Assembly (NCBI RefSeq): GCF_005696555.1
Contig: NZ_CP040005.1
Location: forward strand, 620,001-684,000
Direction: 5' to 3'
DNA: 64,000 bases
Source of the DNA: Actinomyces sp. oral taxon 171 str. F0337
Lineage (GTDB): Bacteria; Actinomycetota; Actinomycetes; Actinomycetales; Actinomycetaceae
The notes beneath the pieces were generated by a model. It did no database searches, was not told where the DNA came from, and was given only the letters and a program-made list of their open reading frames with translations. Below, piece by piece: positions 43,456 through 51,245 of the stretch (positions are counted from its first letter, which is position 1; each line of letters begins with the position of its first letter). Made by a program: the position numbers and the translations under genes.

Positions 43456-44310
43456 ATGAGTCAGCCACCGGTCAGCGGTCCCTACAGTCAGCCCGGCCCG
43501 TACGGGCAGTACGGTCAATCCGGTGCCCCTGGACCTCAGGTTCAGTACGGGCAGACCAGTCAGACCGGTGCCGGCCCATACGGTCAGCAGGTCGGACAGC
43601 CCGGAGTGAGTCAGTCGGCTCCCCACGGCGTTCCGGCGGGCCCGCAGTCCTCCTTGGCCCCGCAGCCCGACTACCGGCCCTCCCAGCTCGGCCCGATCCC
43701 CGTTGAGCAGGACAAGCTGGTCCTCAGGCCCACAGCGACGACCGCCAGCCGCATCCAGTTCCTCGTGGGCGGAGGCTTCGCGCTGGTGTGCCTATCCGGT
43801 GCGGTCTGGAACCTCATCCACCTCGGTGATGGGGGAACGATCACAGCCTTCGTCATCCTGCTGCTGCTCGGGATAGTCGTGTCGCTTGCCGTTCTGCTCC
43901 TCATGTCGGTGCGCACGGTTCTCGACGCCACCGGCATCCACATCGGGGCCGGCGGCAGAGGCCACGACATCCCCTGGCCCCGGTCGCGCACGGGTCTGTT
44001 CGTCAAGGTCTCCGGTGCGCCGGCGGCTCTGAACGCCGCCGCCGGCAGGATCCAGATCCGTCACGCCGAGGCTCACGTCGTCAACACCGACGGCAAGGCC
44101 GTCGCCCTGGCCGGTATGACCTGGTCCGGTATCAGCGCCCGGGCGCTGGAGAGCAAGGGCTCCGCCGAGCTGGACCGCATCTGGGAGTGGGCCGTCGCGC
44201 GCGGGTACACCCAGGAGACGGGTGAGTACGTCGAGCTGAATGGTGTCCTGGGCATTCAACAGGGGACCCGGGAGCGTCAGGAGCGCCGTCAGGGCCTGGG
44301 GCGCTTCTGA
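43456..44310 (+). CDS. Membrane protein with PH-like domain
   Basis: Protein of 284 residues that I cannot place in a named family. About the first 80 residues are rich in Gly, Pro, Gln, Tyr and Ser and low in complexity. Two hydrophobic helices follow (FLVGGGFALVCLSGAVWNLI and FVILLLLGIVVSLAVLLLMS). The part after them, VRTVLDATGIHIGAGGRGHD with IPWPRSRTGLFV, resembles the bacterial PH-like domain of membrane proteins. I use the ATG at 43456, six bases after GAGGAAAG; a GTG two codons upstream is possible. It is likely an integral membrane protein with a cytoplasmic domain. Confidence 0.75.
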   Translation: MSQPPVSGPYSQPGPYGQYGQSGAPGPQVQYGQTSQTGAGPYGQQVGQPGVSQSAPHGVPAGPQSSLAPQPDYRPSQLGPIPVEQDKLVLRPTATTASRIQFLVGGGFALVCLSGAVWNLIHLGDGGTITAFVILLLLGIVVSLAVLLLMSVRTVLDATGIHIGAGGRGHDIPWPRSRTGLFVKVSGAPAALNAAAGRIQIRHAEAHVVNTDGKAVALAGMTWSGISARALESKGSAELDRIWEWAVARGYTQETGEYVELNGVLGIQQGTRERQERRQGLGRF

Positions 44311-44391
44311 CGAAGGTGTTGTCTCATGACGTCTCAGGGCTACGGGCGCAGTGGTACCTGACAACGCCGGTGCGGTGCTGATATCCGCCGG

Positions 44392-45489
44392 GTGGACGCC
44401 TGCGACCGGCCCGTCCTCCCTCATCTGAGCCCCGTCCAAGCCGTTACCGCTACGGTGTCCCCTGTGCCTGCCCGTTCCGCCCCTCATGACACGCTCACTG
44501 CGGCGACCCCGGACAAGCCGGCGCCGCCCGTGCACATCGTGCCCGCGGTCGCACCGGTGACGCCGCGCGTCGATCCGGTTGAGCCCCCGGCGCAGGACGT
44601 CATGGCCTGGTATGACGTCCACGCCCGCGATCTGCCGTGGCGCCGGCCCGGTACGACGCCGTGGGAGGTCCTCGTCTCGGAGGTCATGAGCCAGCAGACC
44701 CCGGTGGCCCGCGTCATCCCCGCCTGGCAGGAGTGGATGCGGCGCTGGCCCGGCCCCACCGAGCTCGCCCAGGCCCCCACCGCCGAGGTGCTGCGGGTCT
44801 GGGGACGCCTGGGCTACCCGCGCCGTGCCCTGCGGCTCATCGAGTGCGCCCGCAGCGTCGTCGATCAGCACGGCGGCGTCCTGCCCGACGATCTCGATGC
44901 CCTCCTGGCCCTGCCCGGGGTGGGGGAGTACACGGCCGGCGCGGTCCTGGCCTTCGCTCACGGTCGGCGCGCCCTCGTGCTGGACACGAATGTCAGGCGG
45001 GTCCTGGCCCGCGCCGTCGGAGGCCAGGCCCTTCCCGCCCCCAGCCTCAACCGGGCCGAGCGCGAGCGGGCACTGAACCTGCTGCCCGACGACGACCCCG
45101 CCGCCGCCCACTGGTCGGTGGCCGTCATGGAGCTCGGCGCCCTGGTGTGCACCGCCCGGGAACCGGACTGCGGCGCCTGCCCGTGGCGGGCGAGCTGTGC
45201 CTGGCTGGCCGCCGGCCGCCCCGCGGACATCCATGCGGGCCGACGTCGCACCCAGGCCTGGCACGGCACCGACCGCCAGGCCCGCGGACTGGTCATGGCC
45301 CGCCTGCGGGAGGCCGCCGACGGGCAGTCCGTCGACGCAGGTGAGCTCGTGGCCTGCGCCACCAGGGCGGGTGTGCGATCCTCCGGCGGTGCTCCCGATC
45401 CCGATCAGCCCGCACGCGCCCTGGCCACGCTCCTGGCCGACGGGCTCATCGCCACCGATGATGACGGCGCCACCTACCGGCTTCCCTAG
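44392..45489 (+). CDS. mutY: A/G-specific adenine glycosylase
   Basis: DNA repair glycosylase that removes adenine mispaired with 8-oxoguanine. The HhH-GPD fold shows DLPWRRPGTTPWEVLVSEVM with QQTPV (catalytic Glu), helix-hairpin-helix LPGVGEYTAGAVLAFA and catalytic Asp in VLDTNVRRVL. A 4Fe-4S cluster motif CTAREPDCGACPWRASC lies near residues 252-268. At 365 residues or less it lacks the NUDIX-like C-terminal domain of E. coli MutY. The GTG at 44392 gives a 60-residue Pro/Ala-rich lead; GTGs near 44458 and 44464 are alternatives. It lies before disA and radA, as in many actinobacteria. Confidence 0.88.
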   Translation: MDACDRPVLPHLSPVQAVTATVSPVPARSAPHDTLTAATPDKPAPPVHIVPAVAPVTPRVDPVEPPAQDVMAWYDVHARDLPWRRPGTTPWEVLVSEVMSQQTPVARVIPAWQEWMRRWPGPTELAQAPTAEVLRVWGRLGYPRRALRLIECARSVVDQHGGVLPDDLDALLALPGVGEYTAGAVLAFAHGRRALVLDTNVRRVLARAVGGQALPAPSLNRAERERALNLLPDDDPAAAHWSVAVMELGALVCTAREPDCGACPWRASCAWLAAGRPADIHAGRRRTQAWHGTDRQARGLVMARLREAADGQSVDAGELVACATRAGVRSSGGAPDPDQPARALATLLADGLIATDDDGATYRLP

Positions 45490-45586
45490 CCGAGTACCGA
45501 GTCGGCGTATTGAATGCACCGATCTGCGCACCGCCGGGGCGGGGCGCTCACGGTCCTGGGGCCATGACGCCGGTAGAGTCGTGACC

Positions 45587-46825
45587 ATGGCCAAAGGACG
45601 CGGACGCAACCATGGGGAAAGCGCAGGACGACGAGGCTCGGCCCGTCGCGGTGCGAGCTCCTCATCAGGGCGCTCGTCCTCGGGCTCCCAGTCCCGGCCC
45701 CTTCGCCCGGGTGGGGCCGGCGGCGGGCCGCGATCGGGCGCCGGACAGTCCTCCTCGGCCAGGTCCTCCCAGGCCAAGGGGCGCGGGGGGCGCGCCTCGG
45801 GAGCCAAGTCGACCGGACATCCCCTGCACTCGGGGCAGACGAGCAGGCCCGCCGGCGGGCACTCGGGCAAGTCCTCCCAGGCGGGTAAAGGAGCGCAGAG
45901 AGGACAGGTCGGCAAGAACCGTCGGCCCTCCCAGGGCGCTCAGGGGCCCTCGCCGGCACGCTCACGGCAGGCCGCTCCGGGAACCGCCCGCTCCGCCCGG
46001 ACGAGCTCGACTCAGGCCGCACGTTCTGATCGTCGTCGAAACAGCTGGGGCAAGGGCATCCAGTGGGCCCACATCGGCGGCGGGCGGCTCACCGGCGCCC
46101 CCGACTCGATCCCGCAAGGCCCGGACCAGCCCCGCAGCGGACGCCTGCGCAAGCCGATCCCGCCTCAGCCCCGTTACGGTCTGCGCCGTGCCCTGGTGCT
46201 GGGCGGAGTCCTCCTGCTCCTCCTCGTCCTCATCGTGACCGTTGTTGTCGGCTACCTCTGGGTTCGCAACACCATCCGCAGCCAGGATGAGGAGCGCGCC
46301 GCCGCTCAGGTGCACACCGTCTATCCGACGCCGGGAACCTGCGACGCATCAACCCTGTCGAACACGGTTCAGGGACCCGAGTCCGTCGGTGTCGGCACCG
46401 GGGCGACCTTCTCCATCTCCCTGGTCAACAACGGCTCGACGCCCTGTCTGCTCGACGTCGGAAGCCAGGCCCTGGGAGTACGGGTCTCCTCGGGCTCTCA
46501 GCAGGTGTGGGACTCCGTCACGTGTCCCGTCGGACAGACTGAGCGGGACCTTCTCCTGCCTGTGGGGAAGGCCGCGGATGTCACCGTGACCTGGAACGGC
46601 AACGCGGCCACCTCCGACTGCGCGGTCTCCAATGCCGCGCCGGCCTCCCCGACCAGTGCGTCGGCCTCCTCCACGCCGAGCGCCCCCGGCGGCTCCTCTG
46701 CGAGTCCCTCGGCGGGCCAGGCGCAGACCGCCCCCGGCAGTGCCGCGGGCGCGGGAACCTACCGTTTCCGCTTCGTCATGGGGGGCAAGGACCTGACTGA
46801 GGACCGGGTCTTCGTCGTCGGCTGA
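45587..46825 (+). CDS. Basic N-terminal tail, single-pass membrane protein
   Basis: Hypothetical protein of 412 residues. The first 200 residues are Arg, Ser, Gly, Gln and Lys-rich with no fold visible. A single membrane helix follows at about residues 205-227 (LVLGGVLLLLLVLIVTVVVG). The C-terminal outer domain has DAST and TFSISLVNNGSTPCLLDVGS with a later VTVTWNGN block, and an Ala/Ser/Pro linker near the end. It looks like a membrane-anchored surface protein with a DUF-type beta domain. I chose the ATG at 45587 (MAKGRGRN); the frame extends upstream but overlaps mutY. Function unknown. Confidence 0.75.
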   Translation: MAKGRGRNHGESAGRRGSARRGASSSSGRSSSGSQSRPLRPGGAGGGPRSGAGQSSSARSSQAKGRGGRASGAKSTGHPLHSGQTSRPAGGHSGKSSQAGKGAQRGQVGKNRRPSQGAQGPSPARSRQAAPGTARSARTSSTQAARSDRRRNSWGKGIQWAHIGGGRLTGAPDSIPQGPDQPRSGRLRKPIPPQPRYGLRRALVLGGVLLLLLVLIVTVVVGYLWVRNTIRSQDEERAAAQVHTVYPTPGTCDASTLSNTVQGPESVGVGTGATFSISLVNNGSTPCLLDVGSQALGVRVSSGSQQVWDSVTCPVGQTERDLLLPVGKAADVTVTWNGNAATSDCAVSNAAPASPTSASASSTPSAPGGSSASPSAGQAQTAPGSAAGAGTYRFRFVMGGKDLTEDRVFVVG

Positions 46826-46888
46826 CGGCATGCTGCGGTCGGAAGGCCCCAGGGGCGGCCGGTGAAGGTCACCGCGGTACCGAGGGGC

Positions 46889-47959
46889 TCAGGAGTAGCG
46901 CTCGACGACGGAGATCTCCGCCAGCCGTGACAGCCCGTCGCGCAGGGTTCGAGCCCGCTGTGCGCCAACGCCCTCGACGGCCTCAAGCTCCTCAATGGTG
47001 GCGCCGAGAACCCCCTGCAGGGACCCCCACTGCTCGACGACGGCGCGCGCCGTCACCACGGGCAGGCGCGGGATCTTGGACAGGATCCGCAGGCCGCGCG
47101 GGGAGACCTGAGCGTCCAGGTCCTGACCGTCGATGCCGCCAAGTCCCATGGAGCGCGCCACCATCGCCAGGTCCAGGAGGGCGGGGGAGCCCACCCACTT
47201 CAGGCGTGCGTCCACGGTGGCCGTGTCCAGGCCCTCGGGCAGGTAGTCCTCCAGGAGGAATCCGTGCTCGGCGAGCAGGCCCCGGGTCAGCTCCTCGACC
47301 TGGAGGGCCAGAAGGCGGCCGTCGGTACCGAGCTCGAGGACGTAGGAGTCGATGTCGGCGGAGATGCGGCGAACCATCTCCATGAGCTGGAGTACCGAGG
47401 TGACGTCACGGACGGTGACGAGGTCCTCGATCTCCAAGGAGTCCAGTCCGGCGGAGGTCTGGTCGAGGCGGGCCTTGTAGCGCTCAAGGGCGGACAGGGC
47501 CTGGTTGGCGCTGGCCAGGATCGACTCGCTGGGCTCCAGGACGTGGCGCTTGCCGTCGACGTACAGGGAGATGATCCGCATCGACTGGCTCACGGAGATG
47601 ACCGGGTATCCGGTCTGGCGGGCCACACGCTCGGCGGTGCGGTGACGCATACCCGTCTCCGAGGTCTGGATCGAGGCGTTGGGCAGCAGCTGGACGTTGG
47701 CGCGCCGGATCCGGGCGGTGTCCATGTCGACGACGACGCCGCCGTCCATCTTGGCCAGCTCGCGCAGACGGGCTGCGGAGAGCTCGACGTCCAGGTGAAA
47801 GCCGCCTGAGGAGATGGCCTCCACGACCGGGTCGAAGCCCAGCACGATGATCGCCCCGGTACGTCCGCGCAGGATCCGCTCCAGGCCATCACGCAGGACG
47901 GTGCCGGGAGCGACGAGCGCAAGCGTCTCGCGCAGCTGGCCAGCGGCCTCGATCATCAT
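46889..47959 (-). CDS. disA: DNA integrity scanning diadenylate cyclase DisA
   Basis: Makes cyclic di-AMP from two ATP and links it to DNA damage. The 356-residue protein has the DAC domain with the RHR motif in GMRHRTAER near residue 104, and the DGA motif is replaced by DGG in KMDGGVVVD near residue 71. A C-terminal helix-hairpin-helix DNA-binding part (VEGVGAQRARTLRDGLSRL) follows. It is downstream of radA, the usual neighbour, with a 258-base gap. The Gly for Ala change is small and the other catalytic features are present. Confidence 0.93.
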   Translation of the reverse strand: MMIEAAGQLRETLALVAPGTVLRDGLERILRGRTGAIIVLGFDPVVEAISSGGFHLDVELSAARLRELAKMDGGVVVDMDTARIRRANVQLLPNASIQTSETGMRHRTAERVARQTGYPVISVSQSMRIISLYVDGKRHVLEPSESILASANQALSALERYKARLDQTSAGLDSLEIEDLVTVRDVTSVLQLMEMVRRISADIDSYVLELGTDGRLLALQVEELTRGLLAEHGFLLEDYLPEGLDTATVDARLKWVGSPALLDLAMVARSMGLGGIDGQDLDAQVSPRGLRILSKIPRLPVVTARAVVEQWGSLQGVLGATIEELEAVEGVGAQRARTLRDGLSRLAEISVVERYS

Positions 47960-48217
47960 CTCTCCTGATCTCGCGGTGTCCTGGGAAGGGAACGCACCGT
48001 GTGCCTGCCGGGGAGCGGACGGTGCTCTGGACCTTCGGGTTTCACGGCATCTGGTTGAGCGTGCGCACCCCGGTGCTCACGACCCCATGGTATCGGCAGG
48101 CGGGCCGACCTTCGGAGAGGGCCTTCCCACACTGGACCAGTCGGTCTGTTGGCGGCGCATGGCCGATCCGTCGACTGCTCATCCCCCGCGGCCGGCCCTC
48201 GCCTCTGTGATGGCACC

Positions 48218-49636
48218 TCAGCCTCGTGGGAGCGCCGCCCCCATGGCCTCACCCACGTGCGCGACCGGAAGGACCTGCATCCCGGCGACCTCGCGCAGCT
48301 CGGTCGAGCCCGCCAACGGCACGATCGCCCGGTCGAAGCCGAGACGGGAGGCCTCCGCCAGGCGCCGCTGGATGCCGACGGTGGCACGCACCTCACCGGT
48401 GAGCCCCACCTCGCCGAAGGCCACGAGGCCTGCGGGAGTGGGCAGGTTGCGCGCGGCCGAGACCACGGAGACGGCCACTGCCAGGTCCGTGGCCGGCTCG
48501 ACGGCGCGGGCCCCGCCCACGGTGGAGACGTAGACGTCCGCGCTGGAGGTGTCCACCCGCAGCCTGGCGCTGAGAACCGCCAGCGCCATGGCCGTGCGCG
48601 AGTGGTCCACCCCGGAGGTTGTGCGCCGCGGGGAGCCGGCATTGGTGGGGGCCACGAGCGCCTGGATCTCCACCGGCATGGGACGGCGACCCTCCAGGGT
48701 GACCGTGGCGCAGGTGCCCGGCACCTCGGAGCGGGCGGCGGACAGGAACAGGCCCGAGGGGTCCGCCAGCCCCACGATGCCCCGCTCGCCCAGGTCGAAG
48801 CAGCCGACCTCATCGGTGGGGCCGTAGCGGTTCTTGACGGCCCGCAGCAGCCGTAGACGAGCGTGGCGGTCACCCTCGAACTGAGCGACGACGTCGACCA
48901 GGTGCTCCAGGACCCGGGGCCCGGCGATCCCGCCGTCCTTGGTCACGTGCCCCACGAGCAGCACCGGGATACCGCGTTCCTTGGCCACCGCGATGAGTGC
49001 GCCGGCCACGGCCCGCACCTGGGTGACGCCCCCGGCACTGCCCTCGACCTGGGCCGAGGCGATGGTCTGGACCGAGTCCACCACCAGCAGCGACGGCCCC
49101 GCCGCCTCCACGTGCCCCAGCAGGGCCCCGAGCTCGGTCTCCGCGGCCAGGAGCAGCCCGGGATCCAAGGCGTCGATACGCTCGGCCCGCAGCCGCACCT
49201 GCGAGGCCGACTCCTCCCCGGTGACGTAGAGGACCGGACCGTCCCCGCGCCCGCGTGCCACGGCGGCGGCTTTCGCGGCGACGTCGAGCAGCAGCGTGGA
49301 CTTGCCGACGCCGGGCTCGCCGGCCAGCAGCACGACGGCGCCCGGCACGATCCCGCCGCCCAGGACCCGGTCCAGCTCACCCACCCCAGTGGGGCGGGCC
49401 CTGGCCTCCGTGGCGCTGACCTCCCCGATGGGGCGGGCGGCCACTGTCGGTCTCACGGCACCGGCGGTCAGAGCGCCGCCGGCACCCCCACCCGGGGCGC
49501 CGGCGGCCTGGGTCCCTTCCAGGGTTCCCCACTCGCGGCACTCCCGGCACTGGCCCATCCACTTGGGGCTGGACCAACCGCACTCGGTGCAGTAGTAGGA
49601 GACCTTGGGGGCCTTGGGACTCTTCGATGCGGGCAT
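48218..49636 (-). CDS. radA: DNA repair protein RadA/Sms
   Basis: RecA-like branch-migration ATPase of 472 residues. A C4 zinc finger CTECGWSSPKWMGQCREC is at 16-33, Walker A GEPGVGKST near 107-115, the family motif KNRYG near 265 and a Lon-like C-terminal domain (GGARAVEPATDLAVAVSVVS, FGEVGLTGEVR). It aids recombination and repair. The gene is upstream of disA. A Gly-rich segment follows the zinc finger, slightly longer than usual. Confidence 0.95.
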   Translation of the reverse strand: MPASKSPKAPKVSYYCTECGWSSPKWMGQCRECREWGTLEGTQAAGAPGGGAGGALTAGAVRPTVAARPIGEVSATEARARPTGVGELDRVLGGGIVPGAVVLLAGEPGVGKSTLLLDVAAKAAAVARGRGDGPVLYVTGEESASQVRLRAERIDALDPGLLLAAETELGALLGHVEAAGPSLLVVDSVQTIASAQVEGSAGGVTQVRAVAGALIAVAKERGIPVLLVGHVTKDGGIAGPRVLEHLVDVVAQFEGDRHARLRLLRAVKNRYGPTDEVGCFDLGERGIVGLADPSGLFLSAARSEVPGTCATVTLEGRRPMPVEIQALVAPTNAGSPRRTTSGVDHSRTAMALAVLSARLRVDTSSADVYVSTVGGARAVEPATDLAVAVSVVSAARNLPTPAGLVAFGEVGLTGEVRATVGIQRRLAEASRLGFDRAIVPLAGSTELREVAGMQVLPVAHVGEAMGAALPRG

Positions 49637-49698
49637 GACGGGAGACTAGCGGGCCCCACCGACATCTATTCAGGCGTCTGCCGGGCGCCTTCTGGGCC

Positions 49699-50412
49699 TC
49701 AGTAGCCGACCGAACCGGTCTGCCACGGCTGCCCGCTGCGACCGGAGGACTGCTGATTCCGAGGATCCTGGCCGGTAGGGGCCTGCCCGTACTGCGGCTG
49801 CTGGGATCGGCCGTCCTGGCCCGATGGCGGCACCTGGGCCGGCTGCTGAGGCTGACCGTACGGGGCCTGCTGCGGAGCGCCGGGAGCCACCTGCTGACTG
49901 GGCGTGTGGTCGTAGCCGGTGCTCTGCGGTGCCATCGGCTGGGCAGCCGGTTGCCCGTACTGGGGCTGACCGCCGCTCTGCTGCGCAGGGGCCGTACCCG
50001 GGTGGGGCCGGTACTGCGGGGCCGCCTGTGCCTGCATCGGGTTCCCAGGCGCCTGGAGGTATCCCTGCTGCTGGGTTGCCCCAGCGGCCTTCGCCGCCTC
50101 GGCGGCCGCCAGCTGTCGGCGCAGTTCCTCGGGAACCAGATTCGGGAAGTGCTTGGCCAGGACATCATCGACGAAGGAGACGAGGAATACGAGGACTGCG
50201 ATGGGGATGATGAAGATCCAGAACGGAGTCCTCGCTCTACCCGGCACATAGGTGTTGAGGAGGATGAGGATGAAAACGTCCAGAATGACGCCGACGATCA
50301 CGGCGATCCCGAACAGCGGGTAGAACAGACGGGTACGGATTGTGATCTCATCCTCGGTGGACTCGTTGCCACCGGTGCCTCCGGCGTTCGGGGGGACGTG
50401 AGCTGTGCTCAT
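49699..50412 (-). CDS. Membrane protein with Gln/Pro/Gly-rich tail, paralogue 1
   Basis: Hypothetical protein of 237 residues. A short N-terminus leads into two hydrophobic helices (YPLFGIAVIVGVILDVFILI and FWIFIIPIAVLVFLVSFVDD) and then a cytoplasmic helix and a long tail rich in Gln, Pro, Gly, Tyr and Ala with QYGQPAAQPMAPQSTGY. The neighbour at 50488 has the same plan and the same tail block. The tail is likely disordered and could mediate protein clustering. No known family is recognised. Confidence 0.75.
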   Translation of the reverse strand: MSTAHVPPNAGGTGGNESTEDEITIRTRLFYPLFGIAVIVGVILDVFILILLNTYVPGRARTPFWIFIIPIAVLVFLVSFVDDVLAKHFPNLVPEELRRQLAAAEAAKAAGATQQQGYLQAPGNPMQAQAAPQYRPHPGTAPAQQSGGQPQYGQPAAQPMAPQSTGYDHTPSQQVAPGAPQQAPYGQPQQPAQVPPSGQDGRSQQPQYGQAPTGQDPRNQQSSGRSGQPWQTGSVGY

Positions 50413-50487
50413 GAAGCAAGTCCTCTCTGAATCTTGGAAGGTTGTTTCAACGTGAAGTCGGGTGCGTCCGGAACTGTCTGTTGAGGG

Positions 50488-50998
50488 CTAGCTCGTGTGA
50501 CCGTTCTGTCCGTAGGTCTGCTGATTCTGGGGATCCTGGCCGTACTGGCCCGACGGCGGTACCTGGCCCGGCTGCTGCGGGGTGCTCGGAGCCGCCTGCT
50601 GATTGGGTACGTGTCCGTAGCCGGTGCTCTGCGGTGCCATTGGCTGGGCAGCCGGCTGTCCGTATTGGGGCTGTCCGTACTGGCCCTGCTGAGGGACCTG
50701 CCCTCCCTGGAAGTGCGGTGCCACGTAGCCGGGCACCAGGTGGGGGGACTTCCTGGCCAGGGCCGCGTCGGCGAGCCTCCCGATCGCCAGAGCACCGACA
50801 ACGGGAAGAATGAAGACCAGGTAGGGGATACGTACCGAGCCCTCGGCGTTCGTAACGATTCCGATGAAGATCGCGATGTCGATGATGATGCCGATCACGA
50901 CCATGGCGGTCATGATGAGCAGGTAGTAGCGCGTACGCAGGGGCTTGTCCTCGCCGGAGTCATTGGCGTGAGGGAGCTGGGGGTTGTTCTGAGCGGGT
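50488..50998 (-). CDS. Membrane protein with Gln/Pro/Gly-rich tail, paralogue 2
   Basis: Paralogue of the previous protein, shorter (174 residues in the frame ending 51012; I keep the ATG region at its N-terminus MSTQPPAQNNPQLPHAND as likely). It has two hydrophobic helices, YYLLIMTAMVVIGIIIDIAI and PYLVFILPVVGALAIG, then a short helix and a Gln/Pro/Gly/Tyr-rich tail that repeats QYGQPAAQPMAPQSTGY. The true start is the ATG at 51012, so the upper boundary of this entry is conservative by 14 bases. Function unknown. Confidence 0.65.
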
Positions 50999-51156
50999 GG
51001 CTGTGTGCTCATGAGAAAGGGCCTCTTCTATGTCTGGAATCGTTGTGACGGAGTGCGCCAGGTGCGCGTCCGGTTCCCAGCGTGCCCAAAATCGGCCGGC
51101 AGGTCACTCTCTCATGATGGGGAGGGGTACCCCCGTGACATACATTTCCATCATTT

Positions 51157-51223
51157 TGAGCCGGGCGTTTTTTGCGTGGCCCTACAGAAAGACCGTAGGG
51201 CCACGCAAAAAACGCCCGGCTCA
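51157..51223 (-). terminator. Long perfect hairpin after transketolase
   Basis: A perfect 29-base inverted repeat (51157-51185 and 51195-51223) with a nine-base loop, about 23 bases past the tkt stop. The stem contains T6 paired with A6, so the inner 12-base stem is followed by an A-run on either strand. It is probably the tkt terminator. Confidence 0.75.
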
Positions 51224-51245
51224 GTGGTGGTGGGCGGAGTAGGCG

